Positions 58,230 to 64,000 of a DNA stretch of 64,000 nucleotides are shown in pieces (position 1 is the stretch's first letter; every line of letters begins with the position of its first letter). Origin of the DNA: Pseudomonas alcaliphila JAB1 (GTDB lineage: Bacteria > Pseudomonadota > Gammaproteobacteria > Pseudomonadales > Pseudomonadaceae). A program made the position numbers and the translations under genes. The stretch lies in NCBI RefSeq assembly GCF_001941865.1, contig NZ_CP016162.1, forward strand, positions 2,728,001 through 2,792,000, written 5' to 3'. The notes beneath the pieces were generated by a model that saw only the letters and a program-made list of their open reading frames with translations, did not search any database and was not told where the DNA came from.

Positions 58230-58610
58230 CTATGCGGGATAACGGCTCACTTCGATCAGATTGCCGTCCGGGTCGCGAAAGTACACCGACTCGATAGGCC
58301 CCACCGCGCCGGTGCGCGCCACCGGCCCCTCTTCCACCGTCACGCCCTGCTCGCCCAGATGAGCCATGACTCGCTCCAGTGGCCACAGGGTGATCAGGCA
58401 CAGATCGATGGCGCCTGGTGTCGGCTTGATCGCCTTGGGCTCGAACTCACGCCCGGCCTGATGCAGATTGAATTTCTGCTGGCCGAATAGCAGAGCACTG
58501 CGCCCGGCGCCGAAACGCTCGTGGCGCATGCCCAATACGCGCTGGTAAAAGTCGACGGTGGTGTCGATATTCGCCACCGTCAGTACCAGATGGTCCAGTC
58601 TCTCGATCAT
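58230..58610 (-). CDS. VOC-family protein (glyoxalase/dioxygenase fold)
   Basis: 126 residues, one vicinal-oxygen-chelate module pair: IERLDHLVLTVANIDTTVDF at the N-terminus supplies the first metal His, and SVYFRDPDGNLIEVSRY at the C-terminus the last Glu. Substrate unknown; fosfomycin-resistance-like and catechol-dioxygenase-like members share this pattern. ATG 58610 lies 3 bases after the upstream stop, so it is the last gene of gor-TRIC-VOC. Confidence 0.85.
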   Translation of the reverse strand: MIERLDHLVLTVANIDTTVDFYQRVLGMRHERFGAGRSALLFGQQKFNLHQAGREFEPKAIKPTPGAIDLCLITLWPLERVMAHLGEQGVTVEEGPVARTGAVGPIESVYFRDPDGNLIEVSRYPA

Positions 58611-58612
58611 GC

Positions 58613-59236
58613 TCAATGCCTGTCCAGAAGATGAAAACGCGGCAACCCCAGGTGCCAGTGAATCGCCGCCAGGCGTGCTGCCAGCACCACGAGCATCGCC
58701 GCAGCGGTGTCGAGCCAGTGCGGCGTGCCCAGGGCACGCAGGCCGATAAAGGTCAGCGCGCCGGCGATGCAGGCCGTGGCGTAGATTTCCTTCTGGAAGA
58801 TCAGCGGAATCTCGTTGCACAGCACGTCGCGAATCACCCCACCAACCACACCGGTCATCACCCCCATGATCACCGCGGTACTGATCGGCGTGCCGTGCTG
58901 CAGCGCCAGCTCGGTGCCATACACGGTGAACACGGCCAGGCCGAAGGCGTCGGCGATCAGCAGGCCTTTCTCGTGAATCGGCCGGGTCATGCGCACCCAG
59001 GCCACCGTGCCCAGCGCCGCCAGGGAGGCGACCAGGATGTAGGTGTCATCGCGAATCCAGCTGACCGGATGATTGTCCAGAATCAGGTCGCGCAGCGTGC
59101 CGCCGCCCAGCGCGGTGACGATGGCCATCACCAGCACGCCGAACAAGTCCATGGACTTGCGCCCTGCCATCAGCGCACCGGTGATGGCAAATACCGCCAC
59201 GCCGAACAGGTCGGCGACATAGAAAAGCTTTTCCAT
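58613..59236 (-). CDS. Trimeric intracellular cation (TRIC) channel family protein
   Basis: 207 residues with seven membrane helices made of two repeats: GVAVFAITGALMAGRKSMDL with GGGTLRDLIL, and GLAVFTVYGTELAL with GGVIRDVLCNEIP. The GGxxRD motif is diagnostic of the UPF0126/YicG (TRIC) family. Probably a monovalent cation channel. It starts 8 bases after the gor stop. Confidence 0.93.
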   Translation of the reverse strand: MEKLFYVADLFGVAVFAITGALMAGRKSMDLFGVLVMAIVTALGGGTLRDLILDNHPVSWIRDDTYILVASLAALGTVAWVRMTRPIHEKGLLIADAFGLAVFTVYGTELALQHGTPISTAVIMGVMTGVVGGVIRDVLCNEIPLIFQKEIYATACIAGALTFIGLRALGTPHWLDTAAAMLVVLAARLAAIHWHLGLPRFHLLDRH

Positions 59237-59243
59237 GCTGTCC

Positions 59244-60602
59244 TCAGCGGCTGACCGGCGTACGCAGGGTGACGAATTCCTCGGCAGCGCTCGGGTGCAC
59301 ACCGATCGTCTCATCGAAGATCTGCTTGGTCGCACCGGCTTTCAGCGCAACAGCCAGGCCCTGGACAATCTCGCCGGCCTCCGGGCCGACCATATGGCAG
59401 CCGAGCACACGGTCGCTGTCGGCATCGACCACCAGCTTCATCAGCGTGCGCTCCAGGTTCTCGGTCAGCGTCAGCTTCATCGGGCGGAAGCGGCTCTCGA
59501 AGATCTTCACCTTGTGCCCGGCTGCGATGGCCTGCTCTTCACTCAGGCCAACGGTGCCGATGTTCGGCAGGCTGAACACGGCGGTGGGGATCATGCTGTA
59601 ATCCAGCGGCCGGTATTCCTCGGGCTTGAACAACCGGCGCGCCACGGCCATGCCTTCGGCCAGCGCAACCGGGGTCAGCTGCACGCGGCCGATCACGTCG
59701 CCAAGGGCGAGAATCGACGGCGTGGAGGTCTGGAACAGATCGTCGACCTCGACGTAACCGCGCTTGTCCAGCTTGACCTCGACGTTTTCCAGGCCGAGGT
59801 TGTCCAGCATCGGCCGGCGGCCGGTGGCGTAGAACACGCAATCGGCCTCCAGTACGCGACCATCCTTGAGCGTCGCGGCCAGGCTGCCATCGGCCTTGCG
59901 TTCGATGCTGGCGATGTCGGCGTTGAACTGCAGGTCCAGGCCCTTCTTGCTCAACTCGTCGCGCAGGTGCTCGCGTACTGCACCGTCGAAACCTCGCAGG
60001 AACAGGTCGCCGCGATAAAGCAGCGAGGTAGTTGCACCCAGGCCATGGAAGATCGAAGCAAACTCCACGGCGATATAACCGCCGCCCACCACCAGTACGC
60101 GCTTGGGCAGTTGCTTGAGGAAGAAGGCTTCATTGGAGCTGATGGCGTGTTCGCGACCGGGAATATCGGGAATCTGCGGCCAGCCGCCGGTGGCGATCAG
60201 GATGCGTTCAGTGCTATGACGCTGGCCGTTCACTTCGACGGTATGCGCGTCGACGATACGCGCATGCCCCTCGAACAGACTGACGCCGCTGTTGGTCAAC
60301 AGATTGCGGTAGATGCCATTGAGGCGTCCGATCTCGCGGTTCTTGTTGGCGATCAGCGTCGTCCAATCAAAATTCGCTTCGCCCAGCGACCAGCCGAAAC
60401 CCGAGGCCTGCTCGAAGTCCTCGGCGAAATGCGCGCCGTACACCAGCAGTTTTTTCGGTACGCAGCCGACATTGACGCAGGTGCCGCCCAGGTAGCGGCT
60501 CTCGGCGACCGCAACGCGCGCACCGAAACCTGCGGCGAAGCGCGCCGCACGCACGCCGCCGGAACCGGCGCCGATAACGAACAGGTCGAAGTCGTAACTC
60601 AT
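59244..60602 (-). CDS. gor: Glutathione-disulphide reductase
   Basis: 452 residues. FAD-binding [16 protein letters not shown], redox disulphide [19 protein letters not shown]-binding [14 protein letters not shown], and the C-terminal catalytic HP-EE block [14 protein letters not shown] of the partner subunit. Reduces oxidised glutathione with NADPH in the cytosol. SD AAGGAGATACCCTC. First gene of a three-gene unit with the TRIC channel and VOC protein. Confidence 0.96.
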   Translation of the reverse strand: MSYDFDLFVIGAGSGGVRAARFAAGFGARVAVAESRYLGGTCVNVGCVPKKLLVYGAHFAEDFEQASGFGWSLGEANFDWTTLIANKNREIGRLNGIYRNLLTNSGVSLFEGHARIVDAHTVEVNGQRHSTERILIATGGWPQIPDIPGREHAISSNEAFFLKQLPKRVLVVGGGYIAVEFASIFHGLGATTSLLYRGDLFLRGFDGAVREHLRDELSKKGLDLQFNADIASIERKADGSLAATLKDGRVLEADCVFYATGRRPMLDNLGLENVEVKLDKRGYVEVDDLFQTSTPSILALGDVIGRVQLTPVALAEGMAVARRLFKPEEYRPLDYSMIPTAVFSLPNIGTVGLSEEQAIAAGHKVKIFESRFRPMKLTLTENLERTLMKLVVDADSDRVLGCHMVGPEAGEIVQGLAVALKAGATKQIFDETIGVHPSAAEEFVTLRTPVSR

Positions 60603-60675
60603 GAGGGTATCTCCTTGGCAGACGAGGAGCATACCGTAAAGGCCCGCGCTAAGCTGATAGGCAGAGGAGAACACC

Positions 60676-61098
60676 ATGCGCCCTACCCTGACCCATCTGG
60701 CCCTGCACGTCCCCGATCTCGACGCCTGCATTGCCTTCTATCAGCGTTTCTGTGGCATGCAGGTGATCCACGAGCGCCCCGGCAAGGGCACACGCATCGT
60801 CTGGATGGCCGAGCCGGGCAAGGAACACCAGTTCATTTTCGTGATCATGCCCGGCGGCCAGGACAGGAACCTAGCCGCCAATGACTACAGCCACTTCGGC
60901 TTCGCCCTGGGCAGCCGCGAGGACGTCGATCGCATCGCCGCCCTGGCCGAACAAGCAGGGTGCCTGATCTGGCCACCGCGGGACGAACCCTACCCGGTCG
61001 GCTACTACTGCGGCCTACGCGACCCGGCCGGCAACTACGTGGAGTTCAGCTACGGCCAGCCGCTCGGCCCCGGCTCGGAACAGATGCCCATCCCCTGA
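60676..61098 (+). CDS. VOC-family protein (glyoxalase I-like)
   Basis: 140 residues; [20 protein letters not shown] at the start and [16 protein letters not shown] at the end provide the metal His and Glu. Divergent from gor with 73 bases between starts; SD GAGGAGAACACC. A link to glutathione-dependent aldehyde removal is suggested only by position. Confidence 0.85.
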   Translation: MRPTLTHLALHVPDLDACIAFYQRFCGMQVIHERPGKGTRIVWMAEPGKEHQFIFVIMPGGQDRNLAANDYSHFGFALGSREDVDRIAALAEQAGCLIWPPRDEPYPVGYYCGLRDPAGNYVEFSYGQPLGPGSEQMPIP

Positions 61099-61106
61099 AA
61101 TGCAAA

Positions 61107-61132
61107 ACGCCACCCGAGGGTGGCGTCAGTTT
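61107..61132 (+). terminator. Terminator after the VOC gene
   Basis: ACGCCACCC (61107-61115) pairs with GGGTGGCGT (61118-61126), followed by CAGTTT. Compact G/C-rich stem 9 bases after the stop; the T run is short. Confidence 0.6.
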
Positions 61133-61153
61133 GAGCATCAATGCACCGACTCT

Positions 61154-61226
61154 GTAGGAGCGGCGCCCCGCCGCGAACCTAGGCGACGTGGCATCGCAAA
61201 GCTTCGCCCCGAGGCGGGGCTCCTAC
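61154..61226. repeat. REP-like palindromic element
   Basis: GTAGGAGC (61154-61161) and GCTCCTAC (61219-61226) close a structure with further G/C-rich arms, the usual form of the Pseudomonas 'tgtaggagcg' REP. It sits between convergent VOC and galU genes. Confidence 0.7.
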
Positions 61227-61253
61227 GAAAGGCTGCTCTGATAGGCAGACGTA

Positions 61254-62093
61254 TCAGAACGCCTTGCCGGTCTTGTACAGGTTCTCGAAGCAGAAGTTGG
61301 TCGCATCGATGTAACCCTCGGCGCTACCGCAGTCGAAACGCTGGCCCTTGAACTTGTATGCCATCACACAGCCCTGCTGGGCCTGGCGCATCAGCGCATC
61401 GGTGATCTGGATCTCACCACCCTTGCCCGGCGGTGTGCTGCGAATCAGATCGAAGATGTCCGGGGTGAGGATGTAGCGGCCGATGATCGCCAGGTTCGAC
61501 GGCGCGTCCTCGGGCTTGGGCTTCTCCACCATGTTGCTGACACGGTAGATGTCATCGCGGATCATCTCGCCGGCGATCACGCCATACTTGGACGTCTCGT
61601 CCTTCGGCACTTCCTGAATCGCCACGATGGAGCAGCGGAACTGGTTGTACAGCTTGACCATCTGCGCCAACACGCTATCGCCTTCCAGGTTCAGGCACAG
61701 GTCGTCAGCCAGTACCACAGCGAACGGCTCGTCACCGATCAGCGGCTGACCGCAGAGGATGGCGTGGCCCAGGCCTTTCATTTCGACCTGGCGGGTGTAG
61801 GAGAAGCTGCACTCGTCGATCAGACGACGGATGCCAACCAGGTACTTCTCCTTGTCGGTGCCCTTGATCTGGTGTTCGAGCTCGTAGCTCACGTCAAAAT
61901 GGTCTTCCAGCGCACGCTTGCCGCGACCGGTGACGATGGAGATCTGGTTGAGGCCAGCCTCGAGTGCCTCTTCAACCCCATATTGAATCAGTGGCTTGTT
62001 CACCACCGGCAACATTTCCTTGGGCATTGCCTTGGTAGCAGGCAGGAAGCGCGTGCCGTAACCGGCAGCGGGGAACAGGCATTTCTTGATCAT
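61254..62093 (-). CDS. galU: UTP-glucose-1-phosphate uridylyltransferase, core copy
   Basis: 279 residues, the same enzyme as 57195-58061. It sits directly downstream of ugd (42 bases), the conserved galU-ugd order, which makes it the probable housekeeping copy feeding UDP-glucuronate, LPS and exopolysaccharide. Motifs: GYGTRFLPATKAMPKEM, LADDLCLNLEGD, VEKPKPEDAPSN. Confidence 0.95.
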   Translation of the reverse strand: MIKKCLFPAAGYGTRFLPATKAMPKEMLPVVNKPLIQYGVEEALEAGLNQISIVTGRGKRALEDHFDVSYELEHQIKGTDKEKYLVGIRRLIDECSFSYTRQVEMKGLGHAILCGQPLIGDEPFAVVLADDLCLNLEGDSVLAQMVKLYNQFRCSIVAIQEVPKDETSKYGVIAGEMIRDDIYRVSNMVEKPKPEDAPSNLAIIGRYILTPDIFDLIRSTPPGKGGEIQITDALMRQAQQGCVMAYKFKGQRFDCGSAEGYIDATNFCFENLYKTGKAF

Positions 62094-62135
62094 GGGACTC
62101 CCTAGTGGGGATGGTTGGAATGCGCGCTCAGTCTA

Positions 62136-63497
62136 TCAAGCCGCGCTAGCCTTACAACTGCCGCTTGCAGGTCGACCGATGCCGCGATAAAGAAAACCCA
62201 GCTCCGCCAGTTGATCGGCGTCATAGATGTTGCGCCCGTCGAACAGCACCGGCATGCGCATCACGCCGCGAATGCGCGGGAAGTCCGGCTGACGGAACTG
62301 CTTCCACTCCGTCACCAGCACCAGCGCATCGGCACCCTGGGCGACGGCATAGGGGGATTCGCTTAGCAGCAGTTGCCCCGACTCGATGGCCGCTGGATAA
62401 CGCGCAGCGACAGCTGCCGTGGCGGCCGGATCGCAAGCCTGCACCTTGGCGCCAGCGGTCAGCAGTGCATCGAGCAGCACCAGGCTGGGCGCCTCGCGCA
62501 GATCGTCAGTACCGGGCTTGAATGCCAGCCCCCAGAGCGCGACGACCCGCCCCTGCAAGTGGCCATTGAAATGCTCGCGCAAGGCCTGGAACAGCAGCGT
62601 TTTCTGCAGCGCATTGCGCGCTTCGACCGCACGCAGGATGCCCGGTTCGATGCCCTCGTGCTCAGCCGTACGGATCAGCGCCTTGACGTCCTTGGGAAAG
62701 CACGAGCCGCCATAACCGCAACCGGCGTAGATGAAGTGCGTGCCGATACGCCGGTCGCTACCGATGCCACGGCGCACCTCCTCAATATCCACGCCCAACC
62801 GCGCGCAGATACCTGCCATCTCGTTGATAAAGGAAATCTTGGTCGCCAGAAAGGCATTGGCCGCGTACTTGCTGAACTCGGCGGCGCGTACGCCCATGCA
62901 CAACAGGCGGTCGTGATTGCGCAGAAACGGCGCATACAGCCGGCGCAACAGCTCACGCCCACGCTCGTCGTCACAGCCGACGATCACCCGGTCAGGGCGC
63001 ATGAAGTCCTCGACTGCAGAGCCTTCCTTGAGAAACTCCGGATTGCTCGCCACGATCACCCGCGCCCGTTGTTCCCGACGCGCCAGACCGGCGTTGATGC
63101 GCTGCGCCACACGCTCAGCGGTGCCCACCGGCACCGTGGATTTATCCACCACCAGACACGCATGATCGAGCCGTTCACCCAGCTCGTCGGCAACCGCCAG
63201 CACATGGCTCAGATCGGCCGAACCGTCCTCTCCGCTGGGCGTGCCCACCGCAATGAAAATCACCTCGGCGCGGCGGATACCGACCTTCAGCTGCGAAGTG
63301 AAACTGAGCTGCCCACCGGCCAGCTGCGCCTTGAGCATCGCCTCCAGGCCAGGCTCGTAGATCGGTACCTCACCTCGCGAAAGCATCGCGACGCGCTGCG
63401 GATCTCGCTCGACGCAGACCACCTGATTGCCCATCTCGGCAAAACAGGTCGCCGTCACCAAACCTACGTATCCTGCTCCAATCACGCATATCTGCAT
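62136..63497 (-). CDS. ugd: UDP-glucose 6-dehydrogenase
   Basis: 453 residues. N-terminal ICVIGAGYVGLVTATCFAEM binds NAD, the catalytic Cys lies in GYGGSCFPKDVKAL near residue 260, and the C-terminal UDP-binding domain has WGLAFKPGTDDLREAPS. Oxidises UDP-glucose to UDP-glucuronate. ATG 63497 matches the family N-terminus although the frame runs further upstream. Operon with galU. Confidence 0.95.
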   Translation of the reverse strand: MQICVIGAGYVGLVTATCFAEMGNQVVCVERDPQRVAMLSRGEVPIYEPGLEAMLKAQLAGGQLSFTSQLKVGIRRAEVIFIAVGTPSGEDGSADLSHVLAVADELGERLDHACLVVDKSTVPVGTAERVAQRINAGLARREQRARVIVASNPEFLKEGSAVEDFMRPDRVIVGCDDERGRELLRRLYAPFLRNHDRLLCMGVRAAEFSKYAANAFLATKISFINEMAGICARLGVDIEEVRRGIGSDRRIGTHFIYAGCGYGGSCFPKDVKALIRTAEHEGIEPGILRAVEARNALQKTLLFQALREHFNGHLQGRVVALWGLAFKPGTDDLREAPSLVLLDALLTAGAKVQACDPAATAAVAARYPAAIESGQLLLSESPYAVAQGADALVLVTEWKQFRQPDFPRIRGVMRMPVLFDGRNIYDADQLAELGFLYRGIGRPASGSCKASAA

Positions 63498-63631
63498 CGC
63501 AGCATCCTCCTGGCCTATGCTGCGATTGCAACCAATCGCGGTGGCAGCGATATGACGGAACGACGAAGGAATCATGACAGGCGTATATGTACGCATCATG
63601 GGTACGCATAGCGTGAAAACTGTGGGGACCA

Positions 63632-63671
63632 GAAAAACAAAAGCCCCTGTAGGTTTACCTGCAGGGGCTTT
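63632..63671 (-). terminator. Intrinsic terminator of tRNA-Ser
   Basis: 14-base arms 63640-63653 and 63658-63671 pair with one mismatch around TTTA; on the minus strand the stem is followed by TTGTTTTTCT. It begins 8 bases after the tRNA 3' end. Confidence 0.9.
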
Positions 63672-63678
63672 GCGAAAG

Positions 63679-63768
63679 TGGTGGTGAAGAAGAGATTCGA
63701 ACTCTTGATACGGTTTCCCGTATACACACTTTCCAGGCGTGCTCCTTCAACCACTCGGACACTTCACC
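63679..63768 (-). tRNA. tRNA-Ser (anticodon GGA)
   Basis: 90 bases with a long variable arm, as in class II tRNAs. Acceptor stem GGTGAAG pairs with CTTCACC; the anticodon loop reads CCTGGAAAG with GGA; the T-loop GTTCGAATC is present; and CCA is encoded (63681-63679). No integrase or att-like duplication is visible nearby inside the window. Confidence 0.95.
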
Positions 63769-63861
63769 GGATCTCGACGTTTTGGCGTTTACCCCGTCGA
63801 GGCGCGCTAATGTAGTCGAATGTTTTCTCGATGGCAAATTTTTTTTAAAGGATTCATGCGC

Positions 63862-64000
63862 TTAAGAGCGAAGCGGGTTTTCGTCGTGCTTCTCGCAGGG
63901 CTGCTCGTCGAAGCGCATGTGGCCGAATAGCAGAAAACCCAGGGACATGAACAGGCCCAAGCCGAATAGCAGCAGCACACCGGATGGGTTGCGCAGGTAG
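63862..64000 (-). CDS. Membrane protein, C-terminal 45 residues only (runs off the window)
   Basis: An open frame from the window edge to TAA at 63864-63862. One hydrophobic helix ([20 protein letters not shown]) is followed by a charged tail [19 protein letters not shown]. The hydrophobic pattern and biased codons argue for a real gene; the family cannot be told from this piece. Confidence 0.55.
   Translation of the reverse strand, partial: YLRNPSGVLLLFGLGLFMSLGFLLFGHMRFDEQPCEKHDENPLRS

Noticed and set aside
63679..63768. tRNA-Ser as an integration site for a genomic island
   Set aside because: No integrase, no direct repeat of the tRNA 3' end and no mobility genes are visible; ugd-galU-gor next to it looks like core genome.
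63655..63837. 60-codon open frame across the tRNA-Ser
   Set aside because: It is the tRNA gene itself and its flank read as codons.

Overview
The window is high-GC, densely packed bacterial DNA. Its gene content points to Pseudomonas sensu lato: a Ku, KatE, GlgE/TreS and TreYZ stress island, PA2169-type (DUF2383) proteins, and a gor/galU/ugd neighbourhood next to a tRNA-Ser(GGA). The P. oleovorans/mendocina lineage is likely, but that is inference. Almost every locus belongs to a general stress, desiccation or osmotic programme. I found no phage genes, transposase or CRISPR array.

Layout. 1-10 kb: the 5' end of Ku, two-component-free stress genes (zinc alcohol dehydrogenase, erythromycin-esterase-like protein, DUF72, SDR, ThDP-dependent oxidase), a pair of DUF2383 proteins and an orphan ClpP-like protein. 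10.4-16.1 kb: a caa3-type cytochrome oxidase cluster (CopD/HemJ-like, DUF2231, CoxB with a fused cytochrome c, a fused subunit I/III, a small membrane protein, CtaG). 16.1-18.2 kb: a lower-GC islet of small, poorly known proteins, including a 16-cysteine copper-storage-like protein. 18.2-21.7 kb: KatE, DUF4142 and CinA-like. 21.9-49.1 kb: alpha-glucan and trehalose metabolism in three transcription units (glgA-treZ-malQ-treY-DUF2934-glgX; glgP; glgE-treS/pep2-glgB), interrupted by a second zinc dehydrogenase, an endonuclease-family/cardiolipin synthase/YbhN operon and small genes. 49-56 kb: MgtC, metallothionein, YbdK ligase, a haem-oxygenase-like protein, a methyltransferase and hemerythrin. 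56-64 kb: KGG protein, SDR, two galU copies, gor, ugd and tRNA-Ser.

How the parts fit. UDP-glucose from GalU is a plausible glucosyl donor for GlgA, because no glgC is present. GlgA/GlgB/MalQ/GlgX/GlgP build and trim alpha-glucan. TreY and TreZ release trehalose from it. TreS/Pep2 and GlgE convert trehalose through maltose 1-phosphate back into glucan. Catalase, glutathione reductase, Ku, metal-binding proteins and lipid-modifying enzymes complete a drying and oxidative stress kit.

The most notable pattern is regulatory. Most intergenic regions carry a GAACNN-N16/17-TCNNAN element resembling AlgU (sigma-22/RpoE-type ECF) promoters. At nine sites the -35 is extended to CCTGAAC and preceded by an A/T run. 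Other notable items are a leader ORF overlapping the Ku start, a perfect terminator lodged in the hemerythrin leader, a dispersed 190-bp repeat in two copies with different ends, and a truncated DUF3182 gene.
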